This document shows positions 49,625-58,845 of a stretch of DNA of 62,208 nt, piece by piece. Below the pieces are notes generated by a model. The model was not told where the DNA came from, did not search any database, and saw only the letters and a list, made by a program, of their open reading frames with translations. Made by a program: the position numbers and the translations under genes. This DNA comes from Microbacteriaceae bacterium. GTDB lineage: Bacteria > Actinomycetota > Actinomycetes > Actinomycetales > Microbacteriaceae. Each line of letters starts with the position of its first letter. Positions within the stretch are counted from its first letter, which is position 1. Where the stretch lies: contig JAODAT010000058.1 of NCBI GenBank assembly GCA_025463565.1, positions 1 to 62,208 of the forward strand, in the 5' to 3' direction.

Positions 49625-50692
49625 CTAGGCGGGCTGCTCCTCCAGCGCGGGCACGTGCACGACCTCCTGGTTGCGGAAGTGGCCGGCCACCATGGCGATG
49701 ACGCCGAGCACCGTCCAGGCGCCGAGCACCAACCATGGCTGGAGTGCATCGGCCGAAGGGAAGTACGAGAGGTCGCGAATCAGGGTCGCTGATGCTCCCG
49801 GTACCAAATACTGCCCGACCTCGCCCCAGGGCTGGGGCATGAAGGCGATCGGCGCGGTCGCGGAGGAGAGCGGGTTGCCGATCAGCATCGTGACGACCGA
49901 CCCGAGCGGGATGCCGGCGATGCCGATGAGAGCGTTGGCGCCCACGATGAATGCGGCGGTGGCGGCCATCCCGAGGCTGATCGCCGCGCCGTTCAACAGC
50001 GCGTCGCCCTGCAGCACACCGAACCAGCCCTGCATCACGGCAACCACGGCGGCGCCGGCGATCACGGCATAGACGATCACGCTGATCAGGCGGCGCCAGA
50101 CGCCGGTGACCAGCAGCGAGATCATGATGCCGCCCAGCATCCCGCCGAGTACCAGTGGGAAGGATGCCGCGGTGAGTCCCACTCCGCGCGAGTCGGCGGA
50201 GACCAGGGGCACGACATCCGTCACCGTCACGGTGATCACGGGTGCGGTCGTACCGGCGGGTGCATGGCCGGCAGCGACCGCCTGGGCAACGGCGGCCTGC
50301 GCGGCGGTGTTCGCCTGTGCCTGGAGCCCGGCGGCGAGCTGGGTCAACAGCTGGCTGGCCGGCGTACCGGCCGCGGAGGCGACCAGCACCTCTGGCGACT
50401 CCCCGAGGGTCGAGTCGCCGAGCACGATCGCGCCCAGCTCGGTACGGGCCTCGATGTCGCGCACGGCCTGCGCGCGGCTGCTCACCTTTGTCACGACGAA
50501 ACCGCCCGACAGCGTGTCGTCGAGCTGTTTGGTCACCGAGGTGACCTGGGAGGAGGTGCCGACCACGGCGAGCGGAACGTTGCGCACGGTGGACGTGAGG
50601 CCCGGCCAAATGAAGGCGACGAGAACGAGGGTGACGAGGGCTGCTGCCCCGATGGCGATGATGATCGCGCGGGACCACTTGGTGTGCGGCAT
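49625..50692 (-). CDS. ABC-2/YhgE-like multi-spanning membrane protein
   Basis: A 355-residue protein. One N-terminal helix ([20 protein letters not shown]), an extracytoplasmic domain of about 150 residues (LAVVGTSSQVTSVTKQLDDT onward, Ala/Gln-rich) and about six C-terminal helices (PLVLGGMLGGIMISLLVTGV) match the YhgE/Pip or DUF3533 type of ABC-2-like permease. No ATPase is adjacent. It is divergent from a TetR gene across a region with a perfect palindrome, so it is likely that regulator's target and may act in export or phage/toxin interaction. Confidence 0.8.
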   Translation of the reverse strand: MPHTKWSRAIIIAIGAAALVTLVLVAFIWPGLTSTVRNVPLAVVGTSSQVTSVTKQLDDTLSGGFVVTKVSSRAQAVRDIEARTELGAIVLGDSTLGESPEVLVASAAGTPASQLLTQLAAGLQAQANTAAQAAVAQAVAAGHAPAGTTAPVITVTVTDVVPLVSADSRGVGLTAASFPLVLGGMLGGIMISLLVTGVWRRLISVIVYAVIAGAAVVAVMQGWFGVLQGDALLNGAAISLGMAATAAFIVGANALIGIAGIPLGSVVTMLIGNPLSSATAPIAFMPQPWGEVGQYLVPGASATLIRDLSYFPSADALQPWLVLGAWTVLGVIAMVAGHFRNQEVVHVPALEEQPA

Positions 50693-50725
50693 TATGCTCC
50701 TGATAAAAAAGAATGTGTGTTCTTT

Positions 50726-50769
50726 ATAGTGGATGTCCGCGCATCACTTGTCAAGAACGAACGTTCGTT
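50726..50769. promoter_or_regulatory. Divergent control region with 14-bp palindrome
   Basis: AACGAACGTTCGTT (50756-50769) is a perfect palindrome. On the minus strand TTGACA (50749-50754) abuts it and is followed after 17 bases by CACTAT (50726-50731), a likely promoter of the membrane protein. A second inverted repeat AAAGAA-N6-TTCTTT lies at 50708-50725. Confidence 0.65.
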
Positions 50770-50799
50770 TTTATTAACGATCTGTGCCAGAGTTGAGTC

Positions 50800-51381
50800 A
50801 TGCCGAAGGTCACACAGGAGCACAGGGATGCCCGCCGGCGGGAGATCATCACCGCCGCCATCCGGCTGTTCGCGCGCCAGGGCTTCCAGGCGACGTCGAT
50901 GGCCGACATCATCGCGGAAAGCGGTCTCTCGGCCGGTGCAATCTATGGCTACTACAAGAGCAAGGACGAGCTGGTGCAGTCCGCGATGACGGAACTGCTC
51001 GACCTTCGGTTCGCCGCGCGAAGCGGGGATGACGCCGCGTTGCCACCCGGCGAGACGATGCGGCGGTTCATCACCGGCCTCGACGACGAGATGGGCGATC
51101 TCGGTCTGCTCGTGCAGGTGTGGGGCCAGGCTGTTCTCGACCAGACCAGCCGCGATGCGACGGCCAGGATCGGCGACCGCCTCAGGGCGATCTGGGCGAG
51201 CTACCTCACCGAGTGGTATCGCGATGGTCTCGGCCTGTCGAACGCCGAGCAGCTGGGGGAGCGATTTGCGCCCCTCTACGTCGGCATCATGCAGGGCTAC
51301 ATCCTGCAGATGACCGTGTTCGGCAACTTCGATGGCGAGGCGTATCTCGAGGCGGCCTCGGTGATCCGCCCCGGGCCGTGA
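50800..51381 (+). CDS. TetR/AcrR-family transcriptional regulator
   Basis: A 193-residue repressor. RRREIITAAIRLFARQGFQA followed by TSMADIIAESGLSAGAIYGY and YKSKDEL is the standard TetR HTH. The ligand domain is variable. It is divergent from the YhgE-like gene, and a perfect AACGAACGTTCGTT palindrome between them abuts that gene's -35 box. It should repress the membrane protein until a ligand binds. Confidence 0.94.
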   Translation: MPKVTQEHRDARRREIITAAIRLFARQGFQATSMADIIAESGLSAGAIYGYYKSKDELVQSAMTELLDLRFAARSGDDAALPPGETMRRFITGLDDEMGDLGLLVQVWGQAVLDQTSRDATARIGDRLRAIWASYLTEWYRDGLGLSNAEQLGERFAPLYVGIMQGYILQMTVFGNFDGEAYLEAASVIRPGP

Positions 51382-51403
51382 TTGTCACCGTCACCTTGGG
51401 CTC

Positions 51404-51432
51404 TTGACGCTGAGTCAGCTGACTGGGACACT
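51404..51432 (+). promoter_or_regulatory. Promoter with a 12-bp palindrome in the spacer
   Basis: TTGACG (51404-51409), 17 bases, GACACT (51427-51432). The perfect palindrome AGTCAGCTGACT (51413-51424) fills the spacer, an ideal place for repression by the TetR protein encoded next. Confidence 0.55.
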
Positions 51433-51455
51433 TGACCCACTTCTAAGGGGTGGGC

Positions 51456-52064
51456 ATGAGACTCGCAGCGGACGATCGCCGCGCCGCACTGGTGCAGGCG
51501 GCACTCACCGTCATCGCCAGGGACGGCGTCCACGCCGCGACGACGCGAGCGATCGTCGCGGAGGCTGGGATGTCCCTGGCGAGTTTTCACTACGCCTTCC
51601 GCACGCGTGACGAACTGATTCGCGAGGTCATCACCTTCGTCGTCGACCAGCAGGAGTTCGTTTCGCGGGCGGCCCTCGAGCCGGCCGGCGACGTTCTTGC
51701 CATGGTGCGCGGCGCACTCCAGGCCTACTTCGACCTGCTGCGCGAACATCCGGAGCGCGAGCAGGCGATGTTCGAGCTGATGCACTATTCGATGCGCAGC
51801 CCCGAGCTCGGCAAGCTCCCTCCCATCCAGCACGGCAGTTACCTCACCGCGGGCCGCACGCTGATCGAGGCCGGCGGCGAGCTTCTCGGCATCGAATGGA
51901 CTCTGCCGATCGATGACCTGGCGCGCCTTCTCGTCGCCCTCACCGACGGCCTCACCTATGCCTGGCTAGCCGACCGCGATGACGCGGCCGCCGGGCGACT
52001 CATGGACTCCATCGCCTCAACCATCTCCACCTTCGCCCACTCAACCGAAAAGGCCCGCCGATGA
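51456..52064 (+). CDS. TetR-family regulator of the downstream operon
   Basis: A 202-residue regulator: DDRRAALVQAALTVIARDGV then HAATTRAIVAEAGMSLASFH and YAFRTRDELI. ATG at 51456 is five bases after AAGGGG; a GTG six bases earlier is possible. It is the first gene of a four-gene operon with overlapping starts (MFS, aldolase-like, oxidase), and the palindrome in its promoter suggests autoregulation of the whole operon. Confidence 0.92.
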   Translation: MRLAADDRRAALVQAALTVIARDGVHAATTRAIVAEAGMSLASFHYAFRTRDELIREVITFVVDQQEFVSRAALEPAGDVLAMVRGALQAYFDLLREHPEREQAMFELMHYSMRSPELGKLPPIQHGSYLTAGRTLIEAGGELLGIEWTLPIDDLARLLVALTDGLTYAWLADRDDAAAGRLMDSIASTISTFAHSTEKARR

Positions 52065-53350
52065 GCACTGAACCGGTAAAAATTGACACCACAACGCCCG
52101 CCGTTTTTGCCGAACCGAAACGGCTGGTGCCGGCCGCCTGGATCGCGCTGTTCGCGACCGCATGGCTCGGCATCTGGATGGCTCAGCTGACGCCGATCCA
52201 ACTGCTGCTGCCTACCCAGATCGAGAAGATCATCCCGGGTGCCAACAACCCGAACGCCTGGATCGACAGTGTTGTCGCGTTCGGCATCATCTCCGGCATC
52301 GCCGGTGTCTGCGCGCTCATCACCTTCCCGCTCACCGGTGCGCTGTCAGACCGCTGCACCTCGCGATTCGGTCGCCGACGGCCGTTCATCTTCGCCGGCT
52401 CGGTCATCTTCGGCGTCGGCCTCATCCTGCTCGGGCTCCAGACCACGCTGGTCGGTGTCGGCGTGTTCTGGTCGGTCTCGCTGATCGGGTTCTGCGTGCT
52501 CACCGCGACGCTCACCGCTGTCATCTCCGACCAGGTGCCGGTCAACCAGCGCGGCGTAGTCTCCAGCTGGATCTCGGCGCCGCAGGCGATCGGCACGATT
52601 CTCGGGCTCATCCTGGTGACCGCTCTGGCCCTGTCGGTCTTCGTCGGCTACGCGCTGGTCGGAGTGCTCGTCATTGTGCTGGTGCTGCCTTTCGTGCTCA
52701 GGGTGAAGGATGCCGTGCTGTCACCGGCGGATCGCCCGCAGTTCACCGTGCGCAGCATGATCGCGGGATTCTGGATCAGCCCGATCCAGTTCCCCGACTT
52801 CGGCTGGACGCTGCTCAGCCGCATCCTGGTCAACTTCGGCAACGCCTTCGGCACCGTGCTGCTGCTGCAGTTTTTGCAGTTCGGGCTGCACAGAAAGGAT
52901 GCCGACGGCGACCTGATCACCCTCTCGCTGATCTATCTGGTGTTCGTCGTTCTCGCCTCGATCTTCGCGGGCATCCTGTCGGACCGGCTCGGTCGTCGTA
53001 AGGCGTTCGTGTTCATCTCGTCTGCGCTGCAGGCGGTCGCGGCCCTGATGCTCGCCTTCGTGCCCTCGTTCACCGTCGCGATGGTCGCTGCCGGCCTCCT
53101 CGGCCTCGGCTACGGCTGCTTCCTCTCGATCGACCAGGCGCTCGCCACCCAGGTGCTTCCCGACGCGATGACCCGCGGAAAGGACCTCGGCATCATGAAC
53201 ATCGCCACTGCCGTTCCGCAGGCCCTCGCGCCGCTGCTCGGCGCCTTCGTCGTCGCCCTGCTGGCCGGGTTCACCGGGCTGTTCGTGCTCGCGGCGGTCG
53301 CCGCCCTGCTCGGTGCCCTCTCGGTGCTGCCGATCCGGTCGGTACGCTGA
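52061..53350 (+). CDS. Major facilitator superfamily transporter
   Basis: A 429-residue 12-helix transporter. GALSDRCTSRFGRRRPFIFA is the motif A loop between helices 2 and 3, repeated as GILSDRLGRRKAFVF in the second half. VPVNQRGVVSSWISAPQAIG resembles sugar-cation symporters of the GPH/SLC45 kind, so a sugar or sugar-acid substrate is possible, which would suit the aldonolactone-oxidase-like gene downstream. ATG overlaps the TetR stop by four bases; its stop overlaps the next start by one. Confidence 0.9.
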   Translation: MSTEPVKIDTTTPAVFAEPKRLVPAAWIALFATAWLGIWMAQLTPIQLLLPTQIEKIIPGANNPNAWIDSVVAFGIISGIAGVCALITFPLTGALSDRCTSRFGRRRPFIFAGSVIFGVGLILLGLQTTLVGVGVFWSVSLIGFCVLTATLTAVISDQVPVNQRGVVSSWISAPQAIGTILGLILVTALALSVFVGYALVGVLVIVLVLPFVLRVKDAVLSPADRPQFTVRSMIAGFWISPIQFPDFGWTLLSRILVNFGNAFGTVLLLQFLQFGLHRKDADGDLITLSLIYLVFVVLASIFAGILSDRLGRRKAFVFISSALQAVAALMLAFVPSFTVAMVAAGLLGLGYGCFLSIDQALATQVLPDAMTRGKDLGIMNIATAVPQALAPLLGAFVVALLAGFTGLFVLAAVAALLGALSVLPIRSVR

Positions 53351-54597
53351 TGACTCTCGAACTTCGCCACCAGACGACCGCCCCCTGGCTCACGCCGGCC
53401 GAGTACTGGCCGATGATGACCGCGGCGACCGCGGAACTCGACCCGCCGCTCGGAGCGATCTACCTGCCCGCGCTCGCCCACAACGCGTTCGAGATGCTGC
53501 GCCGCGCCAACGGCACCACCATCCGGGTGGCCAGCAAGTCCATCCGGGTGCGCGGGGTGATCGACGCCGTGCTCGCACTCGACGGGTTCGAGGGAGTGCT
53601 GTCGTACACGCTCGCCGAGGCGCTCTGGCTCGCCGAGGGTGACGAACAGCATCCACCGATCGAGGATGTCGTGGTCGGCTACCCGAGCGTCGACCGCTCC
53701 GCGATCCGCCGCCTCGTCACCTCGCCGAAGCTGGCCGCACGGGTCACCGTGATGATCGACGCGGTCGAGCAGCTCGACCTCATCGACGCCCTGCTCCCGC
53801 CGTCGCAGCGCGAGAACGTGCGCGTCTGCATCGAGCTCGACGCGGCCTGGACCTCCCGTGTTCTCGGCCGTCTCGGCACCTGGCGGTCGCCGGTCGCCAC
53901 CGTCGCCGACGCCCGCGCGCTTGCCGAAATCGTGGCGGCGCGCCCTGGCTTTCACCTGGTCGGGCTGATGGCCTACGAGGGACAGATCGCCGGCACCGTC
54001 AACGAGCCCGCCAACAAGGCGATGGGCACGGTTGTTCGCTGGATGCAGACCCAGTCGGCGGCGGAACTCGCGGAGCGCCGCGCCGCCGCCGTCGCCGCCG
54101 TCAACGAGGTCGTGCCGCTGCAGTTCGTCAACGGTGGTGGCACCGGATCGCTCGAGAGCACCAGCTCCGAGGCCGCGGTCACCGAGATCGCCGCGGGCAG
54201 CGGGCTGTTCGGCCCGCATCTGTTCGACCACTACCGGCACTTCAGCCCGGCTCCGGCGGCCGCGTTCGCGCTGCCGGTGGTGCGGAAGGCTTTGCCGGGG
54301 GTCTCGACCCTTCTCGGCGGGGGATGGGTGGCATCCGGTCCGCCCGGGGTCGACCGCCTGCCTCTCGTCGCCTGGCCGCAGGGCACGAAGATGGTCGCCC
54401 GCGAGATGGCCGGTGAGGTTCAGACCCCGCTGACCGGGCCCGGTGCTGCCGCTCTGGCCGTCGGCGATCGCGTGTGGCTGCGGCACACCAAGGCCGGCGA
54501 GCTGAGCGAGCACCTGAACGGCTTCGCGATCGTGGATGCCGAACACGTCGTCGGCGCGGAACTCACCTACCGTGGAGAGGGGCAGGTGTTCCTGTGA
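53350..54597 (+). CDS. Amino-acid deaminase/aldolase, D-threonine aldolase-like (PLP, alanine racemase fold)
   Basis: A 415-residue fold-type III PLP protein. The cofactor lysine is likely in RVASKSIRVRGV (about residue 59); the barrel continues with GVLSYTLAEALWLA, VCIELDAAWT and MAYEGQIAGT, and PLQFVNGGGTGSLEST gives the phosphate-binding glycines. Related enzymes split or deaminate D-3-hydroxy amino acids. In this operon it may release a sugar-like aldehyde or glyoxal that the downstream oxidase uses; this is inference. The start overlaps the MFS stop by one base. Confidence 0.87.
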   Translation: MTLELRHQTTAPWLTPAEYWPMMTAATAELDPPLGAIYLPALAHNAFEMLRRANGTTIRVASKSIRVRGVIDAVLALDGFEGVLSYTLAEALWLAEGDEQHPPIEDVVVGYPSVDRSAIRRLVTSPKLAARVTVMIDAVEQLDLIDALLPPSQRENVRVCIELDAAWTSRVLGRLGTWRSPVATVADARALAEIVAARPGFHLVGLMAYEGQIAGTVNEPANKAMGTVVRWMQTQSAAELAERRAAAVAAVNEVVPLQFVNGGGTGSLESTSSEAAVTEIAAGSGLFGPHLFDHYRHFSPAPAAAFALPVVRKALPGVSTLLGGGWVASGPPGVDRLPLVAWPQGTKMVAREMAGEVQTPLTGPGAAALAVGDRVWLRHTKAGELSEHLNGFAIVDAEHVVGAELTYRGEGQVFL

Positions 54598-55928
54598 GCA
54601 TCACGACCCTGCCGGGGCTCACGCCCGGCACCACCTGGCACAACTGGTCGCTCTCGCAGGAGGCGCATCCCGTCTACACGGCCCGCCCGACGAGCGTCGA
54701 CGAGATCGTCGCGATCGTGCGATTCGCGCGCGAGAACTCGCTCACCGTGAAGACTGTTGGCGCGGGACACAGCTTCACGGCCATCGCCGCGGGAGACGGC
54801 ATCATGCTCGACCTGGGCGGTCTCGAGGGTCTCCGGGCCCACGATCCGGCGACCGGCCGGGTGTCCCTCGGGGCCGGCACCAACCTGCACCAGCTGCCCG
54901 CCATCCTGCGACCGCTCGGCCTCGCGCTCGCCAACATGGGCGACATCGACCGGCAGACGATCGCCGGTGCGACCTCCACCGGAACGCACGGCACCGGCCA
55001 CGCGTTCGGCGGCCTCGCCACCCAGGTGGTTGGCGTGACGCTGGTGACGGCCGACGGGTCGGTGATGCGCATCGACGAGACCACCAACTCCGAACTGCTG
55101 CCGGCCGCGCGTCTCGGGCTCGGTGCGCTCGGCATCCTCGTGGAGCTCACCATCCAGTGCGTGCCGGTGTTCATGATGCATGCCGTCGAGAGGCCAGAGG
55201 GCTTCGATGAGGTGCTCGACGATTTCGAGGCGCGCGCCACGTCGGTCGACCATTTCGAGTTGTATTGGTTTCCGCACAGCGACGGGGTCGCCACGAAGAC
55301 CAACACGCGGCTGCCCGCCGATGCTGAGCCGCATCCGGTGAGCGCTTTCGGAGAATGGTGGGAGGACCGCTTCATCTCCAACCACGTGCTCTCGCTGCTG
55401 TGCAACGTGGGCAGGGCGGTTCCCGCGCTCACCCCGCCGATCAATCGGCTCGCCACCAAGGTCTACGGCAACCGCACCTTCACCGACGACTCGCACGACG
55501 TGTTCGTCAGCCCGCGCAACGTGCGCTTCCGCGAGATGGAGTACTCCATTCCGCGAGCCGCCGTTCCCGAGGCCGTGCGAGCGGTGCGCAAAATGATCGA
55601 TGACAAGGGATTTCGGATTTCATTTCCGGTGGAGGTGCGGGTCGCGCAGGCCGACACTAACTGGCTCAGCACCGCTGAGGGTCGGGATGCCGGCTATATC
55701 GCGGTCCACCGCTACTACAAAGAGGACTACGAACCGTACTTCCGCGCGGTCGAAGACATCATGCTCGGGTTCGACGGGCGTCCGCACTGGGGAAAGCTGC
55801 ACTACCGCGACGCCGCATCCCTGGCCGCGACCTACTCGCACTACGGTGATTTCGTCGCCGCCCGCGACCGGCTCGACCCGACCCGGCTGTTCACGAACCC
55901 GTACCTCGATCGGGTGCTGGGGAAGTAG
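54594..55928 (+). CDS. FAD-linked oxidase of the D-arabinono-1,4-lactone/alditol oxidase family
   Basis: A 444-residue VAO-type flavoprotein. VKTVGAGHSFTAIAAGDG is the FAD-binding loop with the His that is covalently attached to FAD in AldO-type enzymes. GATSTGTHGTGHAFGGLATQ follows, and the C-terminal ALO domain carries RPHWGKLHYRD, the HWxK motif of aldonolactone oxidases. It would oxidise an alditol or aldonolactone with O2. The GTG start overlaps the aldolase-like gene by four bases. The frame extends upstream only as a shadow of that gene. Confidence 0.92.
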   Translation: MSITTLPGLTPGTTWHNWSLSQEAHPVYTARPTSVDEIVAIVRFARENSLTVKTVGAGHSFTAIAAGDGIMLDLGGLEGLRAHDPATGRVSLGAGTNLHQLPAILRPLGLALANMGDIDRQTIAGATSTGTHGTGHAFGGLATQVVGVTLVTADGSVMRIDETTNSELLPAARLGLGALGILVELTIQCVPVFMMHAVERPEGFDEVLDDFEARATSVDHFELYWFPHSDGVATKTNTRLPADAEPHPVSAFGEWWEDRFISNHVLSLLCNVGRAVPALTPPINRLATKVYGNRTFTDDSHDVFVSPRNVRFREMEYSIPRAAVPEAVRAVRKMIDDKGFRISFPVEVRVAQADTNWLSTAEGRDAGYIAVHRYYKEDYEPYFRAVEDIMLGFDGRPHWGKLHYRDAASLAATYSHYGDFVAARDRLDPTRLFTNPYLDRVLGK

Positions 55929-55941
55929 TAAGCCGAACCCT

Positions 55942-56208
55942 CTCGTGGCGGGGGACCCGCCAGCTAGCGGCGGCTCTACCGACTCGCGGCGGGAGGCATG
56001 CCTCCCTCCGCGGGTACGTACTGCCCGCCGCGCCGATCTCAGTGCCCGCCGCGCCGATCTCGGTGACCGCCGCGACGGAATCGGCCCGTTGAGCGCGATA
56101 AGGCTGGTCTCACAAGTCACGGCGGGCCGGGTGACACCGCGGCGGGAGTTATGCCTCCCGCCGCGCGGATGTGGGACAGCCGGGACTGCGCGTAGCTCCC
56201 GCCACGAG
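55942..56208. other. GC-rich multi-hairpin region between convergent genes
   Basis: Outer arms CTCGTGGCGGG (55942-55952) and CCCGCCACGAG (56198-56208) are an exact inverted repeat. Inside are TGGCGGG-GGA-CCCGCCA, GGGAGGCATGCCTCCC, GCGGCGGGAG...CTCCCGCCGC and a tandem copy of CCCGCCGCGCCGATCTC. It sits between two stop codons and probably terminates both genes; a non-autonomous repeat element is also possible. No coding capacity is apparent in the 287-base gap. Confidence 0.6.
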
Positions 56209-56215
56209 GCTGCAG

Positions 56216-58141
56216 CTAGCTGACGTGCACCGCCGGGCGACGCTTCGCTGACTTCTCGGACTCGCGCAGTACCTCGCGGGTCACCGGCGCCACCTCGCCG
56301 GTGCCGGTGACCAGGAACTTGAACATGTTCGAGATGGGGTTGCCCTCTGTCCACTCGAAGTAGATGTCGGGTACGACGCCGGTCTGGTCGCGCACCTCGA
56401 GCAGCACGGCCGCGATGGTGTTCGGCACGTTGCCGCTGCGCACCTCGAGCACCCGGAAGCCGTGCTTGGTGACGCCGCGCACGACCAGGTCTTCCTCGAA
56501 GTCGGAGGAGTCGGCGTGATGAACCTCGAGGAAGATCACGTGCGCTTTCTCGGGGATGTGGCTGTAGCGGCGCTCGTCGCTGTTCTTCTCGCGGTACTCG
56601 CGGGCCGTTCCGTCATCCGGCTCGTTGGCGATGATGCGGATGTGGCCGAGCTTCGCGTCCACCTTCAGGAAGGCGAGTGCGCTGTCGTCGAGTTCGACCG
56701 ACGAAGCCCGCAACTGCAGTGATCGCTGGATGCGCGACACGATCGAGATCACCAGGATCGCCAGGATGAAGAGAGCGGCAATTCGGATGCCTTCCGGCCG
56801 CTCGATGACGTTGATGACCGTCGTATAGAGGAACACCGCGGAGATCACCGAGAACGCGATGGCCCAGCCGCGCTGGTGGTGACGGAAGGCCGAAAGCATT
56901 ACAGCAATGGATGCCGAGGTGATGAGCACCAGCACGCCGGTCGCGTACGCGCCGCCCTGGGCATCCACGTTCGCCTGGAACACCAGCGTGATGATGAACG
57001 CGATCGCGATGAACACGAGCACGAGCGGACGAACCGCGCGCACCCAGTTGGGTGCCATGCCGTAACGCGGAAGGTAACGCGGCACGAGGTTGAGCAGGCC
57101 CGCCATCGCCGAGGCGCCCGCGAACCAGAGGATGGCGATGGTGCTGATGTCGTACGCCGTGCCGAAGACGGGCCCGAGGTATTCGTGGGCGAGGAACGCC
57201 AGCGCGCGGCCGTTCGCCTGGCCGCCGTTCTGGAACTCCTTCTGCGGGATCAGGAAGGTGGTGACGAGGCTCGACGTAATGAGGAACACGCTCATGATGA
57301 TCGCGGCCGTGGTGAGCAGGCGGCGCGCGCCCCGGATACGGCCCACCGGGTTGTCGGGCGTGTCGGTCGGGTCGCCGGTGATCTGCGGCATCACGGCGAC
57401 GCCGGTCTCGAAGCCGGAGAGGCCGAGGGCGAGCTTGGGGAACACGATGAGCGCGATCGGCAGGATGAGCAGCGGGTTGCCGCGGATGAGCGGCTCACCG
57501 AGCAGGGTCGTCCACCAGTTGCCGACGACAGCGGGGTGCATGACCACCTGCGCGATCGCCACGACGATCACGACGGCGTTGAGCGCGAGGTAGATGGCCA
57601 CGAGCACCACCGCGATGTTGATGGCCTCCTTGAACCCGCGCAGGAACACGGCGCCGAGCAGCGCCACCAGCACGAGGGTGACGAGAATCTCGTTGCCGTG
57701 CAGCCAGGTCGGGGTGAACGGGTTCTTGATGGCGTGCTCTGCCGCGTCCGCCGCCGAGAGCGTGATGGTGATCATGAAGTCGGTGGCGGCGAAGCCGAGC
57801 AGTATGAGAACGAACAGCTTGCCCGCCCACCAGGGCAGCAGCTTCTCGAGCATCTGGATGGATCCGGAACCCCTGAAGCTCTCGCGCGCGACCCTTCGAT
57901 AGACCGGGAGGGCGCCGAGAAGGGTGATCGCCACGAGCACGATGGTGGCGAAGGGAGCGACGAGACCAGCGGCGAGCGCCGCGATGGCCGGCTGGTAGCC
58001 GAGGGTGGAGAAGTAGTCGACACCGGTGAGGCACATGACGCGCCACCACGAGTGGGTTCGGATCGGCACCTCGACGTGTGGGCCCTCGTGTCGGCCCGAT
58101 CGGGAGACGAGCCCGTCGAGCATCCAGCCGCGGAACGACAC
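56216..58141 (-). CDS. APC-superfamily permease with C-terminal cytosolic domain
   Basis: A 641-residue transporter. About twelve helices begin with [20 protein letters not shown], a glycine-rich helix 1 typical of APC carriers, and include [21 protein letters not shown] cytosolic domain of about 190 residues follows ([20 protein letters not shown] to the end). The size and layout recall KimA-type potassium/amino-acid importers, but no regulatory site can be read. It starts at GTG immediately after the apt stop; CAGGAGG at the end of apt is its ribosome-binding site, so the two are coupled. Confidence 0.85.
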   Translation of the reverse strand: MSFRGWMLDGLVSRSGRHEGPHVEVPIRTHSWWRVMCLTGVDYFSTLGYQPAIAALAAGLVAPFATIVLVAITLLGALPVYRRVARESFRGSGSIQMLEKLLPWWAGKLFVLILLGFAATDFMITITLSAADAAEHAIKNPFTPTWLHGNEILVTLVLVALLGAVFLRGFKEAINIAVVLVAIYLALNAVVIVVAIAQVVMHPAVVGNWWTTLLGEPLIRGNPLLILPIALIVFPKLALGLSGFETGVAVMPQITGDPTDTPDNPVGRIRGARRLLTTAAIIMSVFLITSSLVTTFLIPQKEFQNGGQANGRALAFLAHEYLGPVFGTAYDISTIAILWFAGASAMAGLLNLVPRYLPRYGMAPNWVRAVRPLVLVFIAIAFIITLVFQANVDAQGGAYATGVLVLITSASIAVMLSAFRHHQRGWAIAFSVISAVFLYTTVINVIERPEGIRIAALFILAILVISIVSRIQRSLQLRASSVELDDSALAFLKVDAKLGHIRIIANEPDDGTAREYREKNSDERRYSHIPEKAHVIFLEVHHADSSDFEEDLVVRGVTKHGFRVLEVRSGNVPNTIAAVLLEVRDQTGVVPDIYFEWTEGNPISNMFKFLVTGTGEVAPVTREVLRESEKSAKRRPAVHVS

Positions 58142-58702
58142 CTAGACCTCCTGCAGGCAGTGGATGTCGCGGCCAGGAAGATTGGCCCCGCCGTCCAGCG
58201 TCGTCAGCCTCAGCGCCACGCCGATGCCAGCGACGCTCCAGCCGGCTCGTTCGATCAGCCGGCAGCTCGCCGCCAGTGTTCCACCGGTGGCGAGCACGTC
58301 GTCGAGCAGCAGCACGCGGGTGCCCTTCGGCAGTTCGTCTTCGTGCACCTGCAGGGTCGCCGAGCCGTACTCGAGGTCGTAGTTCTCGCTCAGCACGGGG
58401 CGGGGGAGCTTGCCGGGCTTGCGGATCATGACGACCCCGGATCCGCTCGCGTATGCCGCGCTCGCGGCGAGCACGAACCCGCGCGCCTCGACCCCGGCGA
58501 TCACGTCGAAAGCGTCGGCGAACGGTTCGAGCAGCGCGTCCGTGACGAGGCGCAGTGCCGGGCCGTCGGCGAAGACGGGGGTGAGGTCTTTGAACGAGAT
58601 GCCGGGCTGGGGAAAATCGGGCACCACCCTGCTGAGACGGTCGATCGCCGCCGTAGCTGCTCGTGTCGAGGCCGCACCTGTCGTGGCTGCGTCTGACGGC
58701 AT
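58142..58702 (-). CDS. apt: Adenine phosphoribosyltransferase
   Basis: A 186-residue purine salvage enzyme: adenine plus PRPP gives AMP. VPDFPQPGISFKDLTPVFAD and GVEARGFVLAAS are APT-specific; VLLLDDVLATGGTLAAS is the PRPP-binding motif; KLPRPVLSENYDLEYGS is the flexible loop. GAGGGGA precedes the ATG. Its end encodes the ribosome-binding site of the following permease, an unusual partner that could mean the permease imports a purine or balances a related ion. Confidence 0.96.
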   Translation of the reverse strand: MPSDAATTGAASTRAATAAIDRLSRVVPDFPQPGISFKDLTPVFADGPALRLVTDALLEPFADAFDVIAGVEARGFVLAASAAYASGSGVVMIRKPGKLPRPVLSENYDLEYGSATLQVHEDELPKGTRVLLLDDVLATGGTLAASCRLIERAGWSVAGIGVALRLTTLDGGANLPGRDIHCLQEV

Positions 58703-58845
58703 CCGTATTCCCCTCGATCGAGGCTTAATTGTCGCATCGCAATCCCCTTGAAAGTTACTGAATGCCCGGTGTGAGGGGGAGTGTCGTTAGTTATAGTTAT
58801 GCCAGACGTGGCCCGGGGTGGGTCCTCGCTCATGAAGGAGCAGTT

